64,000 nucleotides of DNA from Actinomycetota bacterium (GTDB taxonomy: Bacteria; Actinomycetota; Actinomycetes; Actinomycetales; Microbacteriaceae): NCBI GenBank assembly GCA_018268515.1, contig JAFDWK010000018.1:1-64000 (forward strand), given 5' to 3'. Position 1 is the first letter of the stretch. Each line of letters opens with the position of its first letter. Both the position numbers and the translations under genes were made by a program. A model generated the notes under the pieces. That model had not been told where the DNA came from and searched no databases. It was given only the letters and a program-made list of their open reading frames with translations. This document shows positions 24,363 through 32,323 of the stretch, in pieces.

Positions 24363-25010
24363 TCAGCCCGGACCGGACAGTTCGAGCACGCGCAGGATCA
24401 CGTCGGCGACCTGATCGATGAAGGCGTCCGCACCGAGGCGCTCCTGCGGCGGCGCCTGCACCCGCTGCACCAGCGCCTCGGTGATGCCGCCGACCAGGAT
24501 CAGGGCGGTGAGCGGTGGCGGCTCCGTGCGGATGGTCCCCGCTCGGAGGAACGCCGCGAACACCGCGTCGATCGCACCGGCGAACTCGCGATACGCCTGC
24601 CGGCGCTCGCGCTCGAGCACGTCCGAGACGCCGACGGCCTCGACCTCGAGCACCCGCGCCTTGCGCTCGTCGTGGAGCATGGGCGCGAGAGCCGCAGAGA
24701 CCAGATCCCGAACGCCGCGCGCGGCGGGCTGCGAGAGATCGACGCGCGCTTCGGCGAACCCGGCCAGCACCTCGTCGTTCAGCTCCCGGTAGAGCTCGAG
24801 CAGAAGCTCGGACTGCTCCGGGTACAGCTCGTAGAACGACCGGGTCGACACATGCGCGAGGCGGCAGACATCGCGCACGGCAGCTGAGGCATATCCGGTC
24901 GTGCCGTAGATCTCCAGCGCCGCCTCGCGCAGCCGCCGGCGACGCTCCTCGTCGCGCGCGCTGCGCGGGCTGCCGCGCCAGAGGCGGTCCTGCTCCTGTG
25001 CCACGGCCAT
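24363..25010 (-). CDS. TetR-family repressor (divergent to FMO)
   Basis: 215 residues: an N-terminal helix-turn-helix about 22-68 ([39 protein letters not shown]) and an all-helical ligand domain. Divergent from the flavin monooxygenase gene, with an 18-bp palindrome in the 50-bp intergenic region. It probably represses itself and the FMO-SDR operon until a substrate or product binds. Confidence 0.88.
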   Translation of the reverse strand: MAVAQEQDRLWRGSPRSARDEERRRRLREAALEIYGTTGYASAAVRDVCRLAHVSTRSFYELYPEQSELLLELYRELNDEVLAGFAEARVDLSQPAARGVRDLVSAALAPMLHDERKARVLEVEAVGVSDVLERERRQAYREFAGAIDAVFAAFLRAGTIRTEPPPLTALILVGGITEALVQRVQAPPQERLGADAFIDQVADVILRVLELSGPG

Positions 25011-25026
25011 GGAGTCATCCTGCCAT

Positions 25027-25044
25027 TGAAAATTCGGATTTTCA
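25027..25044. promoter_or_regulatory. Putative TetR operator between tetR and FMO
   Basis: Perfect palindromic arms TGAAAAT (25027-25033) and ATTTTCA (25038-25044) around TCGG. An AT-rich island in a GC-rich region, in the only stretch that could serve both divergent promoters. Confidence 0.65.
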
Positions 25045-25060
25045 CTGTCATACTCACGGC

Positions 25061-26500
25061 ATGGCTTACTTCGTCAAGCCCGCGCACCGCAGCGCTGCGG
25101 TCACGGCACCCATCCCTCGCGACGAATCCCTCCCCCGCGTCTGCGTCATCGGCGCCGGATCCTCGGGCATCACCGCGGTCAAATCGCTCCACCTCGCCGG
25201 CATCCCGTTCGATTGCTTCGAGGCGGGCATCGCCATCGGCGGCAACTGGGTCCTGGACAACCCCAACGGGCAGTCCGCCTGCTACGAGACGCTCGAGATC
25301 AACACCTCCTGCCCGCGGATGGCGTTCTCCGACTTCCCGATGCCGGCCGACTACCCGCCCTATGCCCGTCATGACCAGGTGCACGCCTACTTCGAGGCCT
25401 ACGCCGCACACTTCGGGTTCCGCGAAGCGATCACCTTCGACACGACCGTGACCGAGGTCACCCCCGCGGCCCGGGGCCGGTGGCGGGTGCGTACCCGGGG
25501 CCCGGCCGGAGAGCGGACGCAGGAGTACGACGCCGTGCTGGTGGCGAACGGCCATCACTGGGATCCGCGCTGGCCCGAGCCCTACCCCGGCACGTTCACC
25601 GGCGAGCAGATCCACGCGCACGACTACCGGTCGGGGGACCAGCTCGAGGGCCGCGATGTCGTGGTGGTCGGCGCCGGCAACTCGGCCATGGACATCGCCG
25701 TGGAGGGCGCCCGCCGGGCCCGCAGCGTGACGCTCTCGATCCGCCGCGGCCAGTGGGTGATGCGCAAGTTCCTCTTCGGCCGTGCCTCCGACCAGATCGC
25801 GCTGCCCGGCTGGATGCCGTGGTGGGTCACCCGGCTCCGGCTGAGGTTCGGGGCGGTCGCCTCGGGCGGGCTGCGCCGGTACGGCCTGCCCCGGCCGCCG
25901 CACGCCCCTGGCCAGTCGCATCCCGTGCAGTCCGAGCGGATCCGTGCGGTGATCGCCGCGGGCCGGGTGCAGGTGCGCCCGGGCATCGAGCGGTTCGACG
26001 GCGACCAGGTGCTGTTCACCGACGGATCCCGGGTGCGCGCCGACCTGGTCGTGTGGGCGACGGGCTACCGCGTCTCTTTTCCCTTCCTGGATCCAGCGCT
26101 GGTGAACCCGGCGGACAACGAGCTGCCGCTGTGGAAGCGCGTGGTGCACCCCGATCTGCCCGGGCTCTTCTTCATCGGGCTGCTGCAGCCGGTCGGCGCG
26201 GTGATGCCGCTCGCCGAGGCGCAGGCGGCCTGGGTGACCGAGATGCTCACGGGCAGGTATGCCGCGCCGGCGGATCCGGAGATCCGCACGCAGATGGTCC
26301 GCGACCACGAGCGCAACAAGCGTCGCTTCTACGCCTCACCACGGCACACCATGGAGGTCGACTTCGACCATTACCTGTGGGATCTGTCGCTCGAGCGCCG
26401 CGCGGGACGAAAGCGCGCCGACGCAGCACGGGACGATCGGCGCGCACCAGACTCCGCCGGGCTCGCGCTCGCCGACGAGCGCAGCGGGGCACGCGCATGA
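25061..26500 (+). CDS. Flavin-containing monooxygenase
   Basis: 479 residues. FAD-binding GAGSSGITAVK near residue 30, the FMO fingerprint FTGEQIHAHDYR, the NADPH-binding GAGNSAMDIAVE, and the late ATGYRVSFPFLDP motif. Class B monooxygenases oxygenate N, S or ketone groups with NADPH and O2; sequence alone does not separate FMO from Baeyer-Villiger use. Its stop overlaps the start of a short-chain dehydrogenase (ATGA), so an alcohol-to-ketone-to-ester type pathway is plausible. Expression presumably controlled by the divergent TetR. Confidence 0.93.
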   Translation: MAYFVKPAHRSAAVTAPIPRDESLPRVCVIGAGSSGITAVKSLHLAGIPFDCFEAGIAIGGNWVLDNPNGQSACYETLEINTSCPRMAFSDFPMPADYPPYARHDQVHAYFEAYAAHFGFREAITFDTTVTEVTPAARGRWRVRTRGPAGERTQEYDAVLVANGHHWDPRWPEPYPGTFTGEQIHAHDYRSGDQLEGRDVVVVGAGNSAMDIAVEGARRARSVTLSIRRGQWVMRKFLFGRASDQIALPGWMPWWVTRLRLRFGAVASGGLRRYGLPRPPHAPGQSHPVQSERIRAVIAAGRVQVRPGIERFDGDQVLFTDGSRVRADLVVWATGYRVSFPFLDPALVNPADNELPLWKRVVHPDLPGLFFIGLLQPVGAVMPLAEAQAAWVTEMLTGRYAAPADPEIRTQMVRDHERNKRRFYASPRHTMEVDFDHYLWDLSLERRAGRKRADAARDDRRAPDSAGLALADERSGARA

Positions 26501-27324
26501 ACGCGGCCTCCGCGGCGACGGACCGGGTCGTCGCGATCATCGGCGGCGCCAACGGCATCGGGCGCGCGACCGCGCAGTTGCTGGCCGAATCGGGCGCACG
26601 CATCGCGATCGGCGATCTCGATGCCGATGCCGCGCGGCGCACAGCGCAGGAGCGGGGCCGCGGCGCCCGCGGCTACGGCGTCGATGTCGGCGACCGGGCG
26701 TCGCTGAAGGCGTTCCTCGACGCGGTCGAGGCGGATCTCGGTCCGGTCGGCGTCCTCGTGAACAGCGCAGGCGTCATGTGGGTGGGACCGTTCGCCGAGG
26801 AGCCTGAGGAAGCCGCACGGCGCCAGATCGGCGTGAACCTGATCGGCGTGATCCACGCCGTCGCGCTCACCGCGCCGCGGATGCGGCAGCGCGGATCCGG
26901 GCATATCATCACGATCGCCTCCGCCGCCTCGATCCTGCCCACCCCGGGCGAAGCCACGTACGCCGCCACCAAGCACGGTGTGCTCGGCTACCTCAAGGCG
27001 GTGCGCGCCGAACTGCACGGCACGGGCGTGCGCCTCACGGTCATCATGCCCACCGTGGTCGACACCGCACTCGCGGTCGGCACGAGCACGGGATCCGCCG
27101 CCCTGCTGCAGCCCGCCGACGTCGCCCGCGCCGTGGCCCGGGCGATCACCCGACCGCGGTTCGAGGTGACCGTCCCCGGCTACGTCGGCGCGGTGAATCG
27201 GCTCGTCGGCGTGCTCCCCGAGCGGGCGCGCGACGCGATCCTGCGCCGTCTCGTTCCCGACCAGGTCGCATCCGTCGACCGTGCGGCGCGCTCGGGCTAC
27301 GAGCGGCAGTTCACCGACGGCTGA
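26497..27324 (+). CDS. Short-chain dehydrogenase/reductase
   Basis: 275 residues: cofactor motif GGANGIG at about 17-23, acidic GDLDAD favouring NAD(H), NSAG, and the catalytic pair in TYAATKHG with Ser in IASAAS. The C-terminal extension (VNRLVGVLPERARDAIL) is typical of SDRs found beside FMO genes that act on lipophilic alcohols. Overlaps the FMO stop codon by four bases. Confidence 0.93.
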   Translation: MNAASAATDRVVAIIGGANGIGRATAQLLAESGARIAIGDLDADAARRTAQERGRGARGYGVDVGDRASLKAFLDAVEADLGPVGVLVNSAGVMWVGPFAEEPEEAARRQIGVNLIGVIHAVALTAPRMRQRGSGHIITIASAASILPTPGEATYAATKHGVLGYLKAVRAELHGTGVRLTVIMPTVVDTALAVGTSTGSAALLQPADVARAVARAITRPRFEVTVPGYVGAVNRLVGVLPERARDAILRRLVPDQVASVDRAARSGYERQFTDG

Positions 27325-27397
27325 TCTCTGCAGTCCTGGCCATCGCCCGCCCCGGAAGAGAAAACGACGCCGTGATCGACGAGGCCGATGATGCGGA

Positions 27398-27431
27398 GCC
27401 GGGCCCCGGCACCGGGGAGACACGGCCCGGC
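27398..27431. terminator. GC-rich hairpin between convergent SDR and WYL genes
   Basis: GCCGGGCC (27398-27405) and GGCCCGGC (27424-27431) can pair with an 18-nt loop, in the gap between two convergent genes. No T-run. Confidence 0.4.
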
Positions 27432-27454
27432 CGGGGAGAAGACGCGCCGTCCGC

Positions 27455-28585
27455 TCACGAGCTCGGCCGACGCTCCGCGGCGGTACCGCCGGCCGGACGG
27501 TTCGCCTCGGTCGAGCCCGCCTCGGTCGAGCCCGCCTCGGTTGAGCCCGGTTCCGTCGAGCCCGGTTCCGTCGAGCCCGGTCCTGCGCCCGACGCCCCCG
27601 CGTCGTATGCCGCGCTCGTCGATCCGAAGCGTTCGGCGAGCACGGCGAACGCCTCGGCGAGCTCGGGGGGCTCGATGACCTCCAGCCCCGCTTCGAACCG
27701 GCCGAGCGAGGCCGCCAGCGCCCCCCACGACCAGGAACCCGCCTCGAGCATGCAGGAGTGCTCGTCGATCGCCGTGACCGTCGCATCGCCGGCGAAAGGC
27801 AGCACCTGTCGCGCGGGCAGATGAAGGACGACGGTTCCACGACACGCCCAGGTGTTGACGTCGGATCCCTTGAAGCGGGCGGAGACGAACTCGCCGACAT
27901 CGCCGCCGGGAACCGTGCGCGGGGTGAACCGGGGGCCGTTCGGCACCCGAGGGCGGATCCGGTCGACGCGATGGAGCCGCCAGTCACAGCGATCGAGGTC
28001 CCAGCCGACGAGATACCAGCGCCCCTCGGACATGACGAGATGGTGCGGTTCGACACGTCGGGGCGGGTGCATCCCGTGCCCGGCGGCATCCGCCTCCCCG
28101 CGGGCTGGGTAGTCGAAGCGCAGCGTCTCCCGGTCGCGGATCGCGTTCGCGAGCGTGACGAGCACCTCGAGGGAGATGTCCACCGGTGCGGCATCACCGG
28201 GGCGACCGACCGCGGTGACCTCGAGCGCGTCGAGGCGATGCCGCAGCCGTGACGGCATCACCTGGCGCATGGTGCCGAGCGCGCGGATCGCGGCCTCCTC
28301 GATCCCCGCGCCGATGGCGGGGGCCGCCCGCAGAGCGATCGCCACCGCCAGTGCCTGATCGTCGTCGAACAGCAAGGGCGGCAGCTCGCTGCCGGCGTCG
28401 AGGCGGTAGCCCCCATCCGGGCCCATGGTGGCCTGGATGCGGTACCCCATCTCCCGCAGGCGGTCGACGTCGCGTCGCACCGTGCGGTCGCTGACCTCCA
28501 GACGGGCCGCCAGCAGCGACCCGGGCCAGTCGCGGCGGGTCTGCAGCAACGACAGCAGCCGGAGCAGTCGCGAAGTCGTCGTCAT
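27455..28585 (-). CDS. HTH/WYL-domain transcriptional regulator with GSTE-repeat tail
   Basis: 376 residues: DeoR-like winged helix at 1-60 (LAARLEVSDRTVRRDVDRLR), WYL domain about 140-230 with HHLVMSEGRWYLVGWDLDR, and a C-terminal WCX extension to about 325. The last 50 residues are low complexity with five copies of GSTEP/GSTEA. ATG 28585 is chosen; a GTG three codons upstream is possible. Divergent from a PhnB-like gene, which it probably regulates; this arrangement is common in actinobacteria. Confidence 0.9.
   Translation of the reverse strand: MTTTSRLLRLLSLLQTRRDWPGSLLAARLEVSDRTVRRDVDRLREMGYRIQATMGPDGGYRLDAGSELPPLLFDDDQALAVAIALRAAPAIGAGIEEAAIRALGTMRQVMPSRLRHRLDALEVTAVGRPGDAAPVDISLEVLVTLANAIRDRETLRFDYPARGEADAAGHGMHPPRRVEPHHLVMSEGRWYLVGWDLDRCDWRLHRVDRIRPRVPNGPRFTPRTVPGGDVGEFVSARFKGSDVNTWACRGTVVLHLPARQVLPFAGDATVTAIDEHSCMLEAGSWSWGALAASLGRFEAGLEVIEPPELAEAFAVLAERFGSTSAAYDAGASGAGPGSTEPGSTEPGSTEAGSTEAGSTEANRPAGGTAAERRPSS
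27504..27578. repeat. Five tandem 15-bp units in the WYL gene
   Basis: Units GCCTCGGTCGAGCCC (three copies) and GGTTCCGTCGAGCCC (two copies), contiguous and in frame, encoding five GSTE(P/A) pentapeptides on the minus strand. Confidence 0.9.
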
Positions 28586-28685
28586 GTTCTCCACGGTAGA
28601 TCCGGTCTAGGACAGAAGTCGACCTATACGGGTGTGAGAGTGGTCGCATCGAGCCACTCGGGCCGATTTCATCCAGGGAGCAGCG

Positions 28686-29141
28686 ATGACCATCCAGACC
28701 ACCACCCACCTCAACTTCCGTGGCGACGCGCGAGCGGCACTCGAGTTCTACCAGTCCGTCTTCGGCGGCCACGCCGTCATCAACACCTACGCGGACTTCG
28801 GCATGCCGGCCGAGATCCCGGGATCGGACAAGGTCGTGTTCGGCCTCGTCGTCGCGGAGAACGGCTTCCGGGTGATGGGCTACGACATCCCCGGCCAGAC
28901 CGAGGGCTCGCTCGCGGGCGGCGGCTCGACCCGCCGTGAGAACAACACCACCCTCACCGATCAGGCGCTGTTCGTCTCGATCGGCTCGGACAGCCTGGAC
29001 GAGCTGCAGGGCTACTGGGACGCGCTCGCGGTCGGCGCCACCGTCGTCGAGCCGCTGGCGGCGTCGGCGTTCAGCGCCGGCTTCGGCATGCTCACCGACC
29101 GTTTCGGCGTCACCTGGAGCGTCAGCGTCACCGCGTCCTGA
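28686..29141 (+). CDS. PhnB-like VOC-superfamily protein
   Basis: 151 residues of the 3-demethylubiquinone-9 3-methyltransferase/PhnB-like fold: THLNFRGDARAALEFYQSVF at the start, FGLVVAENGFRVMGYD, and the final GFGMLTDRFGVTWSV. Related to glyoxalase/bleomycin-resistance dimers but usually lacking the metal site. Function unknown; pairing with a WYL regulator is a frequent arrangement. CAGGGAGC precedes the ATG. Confidence 0.88.
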   Translation: MTIQTTTHLNFRGDARAALEFYQSVFGGHAVINTYADFGMPAEIPGSDKVVFGLVVAENGFRVMGYDIPGQTEGSLAGGGSTRRENNTTLTDQALFVSIGSDSLDELQGYWDALAVGATVVEPLAASAFSAGFGMLTDRFGVTWSVSVTAS

Positions 29142-29261
29142 ACGCCCGGCCGCGGCGCGGGGCGCCCGCGATCCGCGCCGCGGCCATCCCCCTCCCCTAT
29201 CCTCTATCCCCCATCCCCCATCCCCCGGCCGTGACCGGGAACCACCGACAGGAGCATCACG

Positions 29262-29489
29262 ATGAGAATGCGCCCGCTGGGCCGGACCGGCCTGAGAGTC
29301 AGCGACTACCGCTTCGGCACGATCATATTCGGCCCCTCCGGCGCCCCGACCCGCAGGACTGTGCCCACCGGCCCCGGCCGGATCCGCTGCCTTTCCGGCG
29401 AGGTGCGCGGCGTGGGAGATCTCGAGCGGCCAGATCATGGCAGCACGACGACACCCTTGCCGCCGATGGCGCCCGCCTCCATGTCCTGA
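29262..29489 (+). pseudogene. Truncated aldo/keto reductase start
   Basis: Only the first 27 or so codons (MRMRPLGRTGLRVSDYRFGT and the following IIFGPSG) match the aldo/keto reductase N-terminus; the rest of the frame is unrelated and runs into the 3' end of the convergent oxidoreductase. A good ribosome-binding site (ACAGGAG) remains. Preceded by a C-rich low-complexity stretch (about 29186-29225). Relic of a deleted gene. Confidence 0.65.
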
Positions 29490-30418
29490 TGCGCACGCAC
29501 GATCTCGCTCATCGAGTACACCCGGCCCACCGGGATGCGCGCGCGACCGTCGGCCACGGAGTCCAGGAACTCCTGCAACGTGGCCGCCGAGAGGTCGGCG
29601 GCCTCGCCGGAGTAGGCGGTCAGGCGCACCCCGTTGGGCAGCCACTCCATCGGGTAGAACTCCGGGATGATCCACTCATCCGAGAGCATCCCGGTGAAGC
29701 ACACGGTGCCCCCGGGCCGCACCGCACGAAGGGTGTCCTTCATCACGTTGACGCCGACGAGCTCCACAGCGCCGTCCACTCCGTCCGGGACGATCTCCCG
29801 GATCTGTTCCGCGATCCGTCCGTCGTCGACGAGAGCGTGATCGACCCCGACGGATTCGAGCAGCGGCAGCGCCGCCGCCCGCCGAGTGGTCGAGAACACG
29901 GTCAGGCCCTGCGACCTGCCGAGCACCGCCAGCGTCATCCCCACGGAGGAGGTCCCACCACGGATCAGCAGGCTCTGCCCGGATCGGGCTTCGAGGCCGA
30001 CGCAGAGGGTCCCGTGCGCGGTCTGCAGCATCTCCGGGACGGCACCGAGCTGCGCCCACGGCAGGTCACTGCGGAACGGGATCACCTGGCCGACCGGGGC
30101 GAGGACGTACTCGGCGTAGCCTCCGTCGAACTCCCGCCCCATCCCTCCCATCATCGTGACCACCTGCGTGCCGGTCGCGAACTCGCCACCCGGCGCGTCC
30201 GCGACCACTCCCGCCGCCTCGATCCCAGGAATGCGCGGAAAGCTGCCGCTGTAGGCGGCGCCCTGCCGGAAGTGCAGTTCCGACCGGTTCAGCCCGAACG
30301 CGCGCACCCGGATCAGCACGCTCCCCGGCCCGGGAACCGGGATCGGGACGTCACGCAGCCGCAGCACGTCAGGCCCGCCGGGCCGATCGATCACCACGGC
30401 CCGCATCATCCCGTTCAT
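29435..30418 (-). CDS. Quinone oxidoreductase-type medium-chain dehydrogenase
   Basis: 327 residues, zinc-free MDR: no structural cysteine cluster, GLNRSELHFRQG at the active-site region, and the NADPH motif GGTSSVGMTLAVL. Such enzymes reduce quinones or enones with NADPH. Its ATG overlaps the stop of the upstream marR gene (ATGA), so the repressor and enzyme are cotranscribed, a typical arrangement for quinone- or redox-sensing MarR proteins. Confidence 0.92.
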   Translation of the reverse strand: MNGMMRAVVIDRPGGPDVLRLRDVPIPVPGPGSVLIRVRAFGLNRSELHFRQGAAYSGSFPRIPGIEAAGVVADAPGGEFATGTQVVTMMGGMGREFDGGYAEYVLAPVGQVIPFRSDLPWAQLGAVPEMLQTAHGTLCVGLEARSGQSLLIRGGTSSVGMTLAVLGRSQGLTVFSTTRRAAALPLLESVGVDHALVDDGRIAEQIREIVPDGVDGAVELVGVNVMKDTLRAVRPGGTVCFTGMLSDEWIIPEFYPMEWLPNGVRLTAYSGEAADLSAATLQEFLDSVADGRARIPVGRVYSMSEIVRAHQDMEAGAIGGKGVVVLP

Positions 30419-30846
30419 GCGCTCACCTCTTCGCCCAGCGCGCCCACTCGCGCCACCAGCTGATCCAGCGCGGCGGAGAGGGATCCGATTCCCGCGCTGT
30501 CGCCGATGACGGCGTCCATGATCTTCCGCACGACCTCCTCACCCTCGCGGCAGGCCTCGCGGCCTGCCGCGGTGAGGGAGATCAGAGAGGAGCGGCGATC
30601 GTCCGGATGCGGACGCCGCGCCGCCAGGGCGTCCCTCTCGATCCGATCCACGAGCTTGCTCGCCGCGCCGATCGTGATCGAGAGGTCGCGGCTGAGATCC
30701 TGCACGCGCCCACTCCCCTCCAGCCGATCGAGCACCCGCAACGCCGACAGCACGCCGAGTCCGACCTGTCCGGCCCGATGCAGCTCGCGCTCCGCCAGAT
30801 TCCACAGATCGGTCTCGAGGCGGACGATGAGGTCGAAGAGATCCAT
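30415..30846 (-). CDS. MarR-family regulator
   Basis: 143 residues with a winged helix (LGVLSALRVLDRLEGSGRVQ, DLSRDLSITIGAASKLVDRI) and the DDRRSSLISLT beta-wing. The start at 30846 is preferred; a start at 30876 would add MDRGNVVVVS, which is not family-like, and would remove the promoter. A 12-bp palindrome lies 30 nt upstream and abuts the divergent efflux gene. It probably represses its own operon and the efflux pump. Confidence 0.87.
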   Translation of the reverse strand: MDLFDLIVRLETDLWNLAERELHRAGQVGLGVLSALRVLDRLEGSGRVQDLSRDLSITIGAASKLVDRIERDALAARRPHPDDRRSSLISLTAAGREACREGEEVVRKIMDAVIGDSAGIGSLSAALDQLVARVGALGEEVSA

Positions 30847-30876
30847 GCTCACGACAACTACATTACCGCGATCCAT

Positions 30877-30888
30877 ATTCCTAGGAAT
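30877..30888. promoter_or_regulatory. Putative MarR operator
   Basis: Perfect 12-bp palindrome ATTCCTAGGAAT in the marR/efflux divergent region. An AT-rich TAATGT lies between it and the marR start. Confidence 0.5.
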
Positions 30889-30919
30889 GTTTTATTCGCC
30901 CGCGCGGTTTCCGTTCGGC

Positions 30920-32161
30920 ATGACCTCCTCCTCCACGGTCGCACGACCGACACGCGTCAGCACGGTCCTCATCGTGACGCTCGCGCTGCAATGCGCGGTT
31001 CCCCCCTTCGCCACCGACACCTACACGCCGGCATTCCCCCAGGTGACGCACGACCTGCAGGCATCCGCCGGACTCGTCGGCCTGACCCTGACCCTGTTCT
31101 TCCTCGGCTTCGGCGCCGGGCAGCTCGTCGGAGGGCCCCTCTCCGATCAGTACGGACGACGACGCCCGCTGCTCGTCGGCGCCGTGATCTGCGCGCTCGG
31201 CGCCATCGGCTGCGCGCTCGCCCCCTCGATCGGATTCCTCGTCGCCATGCGCTTCGTCCAGGGTCTCGGCGGCGGAATCGCCGCGACCATCGCGCGCGCC
31301 GTGGTGATCGACGTGGCACGCGGCGACCAGCTCGCCCGCGTGATGTCCATCATGATGGCGCTGGGCGGCCTCGCCCCCGCCATCGCCCCCGTCACCGGGG
31401 GGCTGGTGCTCACCTTCGGCGGCACCTGGCGGGTCATCTTCTGGATCCTCAGCGGATTCGGCGCCGTCATGATCGTGACGGCGGCCCTGTTCGTTCCGGA
31501 GACCCTCCCCCGCGAGGACAGGCAGCGTGGCGGCCTGACCGCGGTCGTGCACGGGTTCCGGTCGGTGCTGTCGGCGCCCCGGTTCGTCGGCTTCATGCTC
31601 ACCGCCGCGTTCTCCGCGTTCTCGATGCTCGCCTACATCGCGAATGCCTCCTACGCACTGCAGGAGATCAACGGCATGCCGCCGCTGCCCTTCTCGCTCT
31701 TCTTCGCCTCGACAGCGCTCGCCCAGGTGGCCCTGTCGGTCGTGAATGCGAAGCTGATCGGCCGGTTCCGGCCCGAACGCCTGATCGCGATCGGTCTCGG
31801 ACTGGCCACGGCCGCCACCGCGCTCGTCGCGGCGAGCGTGCTGCTCTGGAACACCGCCCTCCTGCCGCTGAGCGCCGGGTTCCTCGTGCTGATGGCATCC
31901 CAGGCGTTCATCTTCGGCAACGCCGGCGCCCTCGCCGCCGCCGAGGTCACCGACCACGCCGGCTCCGCCTCCGGCGTCCAGGGCATCACCCAGTCCCTGG
32001 CCATGGCCGTCGCCGCGCCGCTCGCGAGCGCCGGCGGCGCCGCCACCGCGGTTCCGATGGTCATCGTGATGGTCATCGGCGTCGTCGCCGCCCTGGCGGC
32101 GTTGGGGTACGCCCGCACCCGGCACCCGCGCATGCGCCCGACGCCGGCCCCAGGACGGTGA
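30920..32161 (+). CDS. Bcr/CflA-type MFS drug efflux transporter
   Basis: 413 residues, twelve membrane helices. Family marks: DTYTPAFPQVTHDLQAS in the first loop, GQLVGGPLSDQYGRRRPLL (MFS motif A), RFVQGLGGGIAATIARAVV, and TFGGTWRVIFWILSGFG. Drug:proton antiporters of this group export chloramphenicol, bicyclomycin, sulfonamides and other small molecules. ATG 30920 was chosen; an ATG at 30887 would add eleven residues and start inside the operator palindrome. Divergent from marR and quinone reductase. Confidence 0.9.
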   Translation: MTSSSTVARPTRVSTVLIVTLALQCAVPPFATDTYTPAFPQVTHDLQASAGLVGLTLTLFFLGFGAGQLVGGPLSDQYGRRRPLLVGAVICALGAIGCALAPSIGFLVAMRFVQGLGGGIAATIARAVVIDVARGDQLARVMSIMMALGGLAPAIAPVTGGLVLTFGGTWRVIFWILSGFGAVMIVTAALFVPETLPREDRQRGGLTAVVHGFRSVLSAPRFVGFMLTAAFSAFSMLAYIANASYALQEINGMPPLPFSLFFASTALAQVALSVVNAKLIGRFRPERLIAIGLGLATAATALVAASVLLWNTALLPLSAGFLVLMASQAFIFGNAGALAAAEVTDHAGSASGVQGITQSLAMAVAAPLASAGGAATAVPMVIVMVIGVVAALAALGYARTRHPRMRPTPAPGR

Positions 32162-32323
32162 GCGGTCCAGACTCGACGACCGCCGGCAGACCGGTCCCGC
32201 GGATCCGGGTTCGGCAGTCATGCGTCGCCCTGCGCGATCCTCCCGTCGCTGCGCGCAGGTGCCGGATCCGCCCTCGATCATTGCTACCGTCGAGGCATTG
32301 ATGCACCGATGGAGGTCGCCGTC

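Noticed and set aside
30847..30876. Extra N-terminal residues of MarR from an ATG at 30876
   Set aside because: MDRGNVVVVS is not MarR-like and the region holds promoter-like sequence next to the operator.
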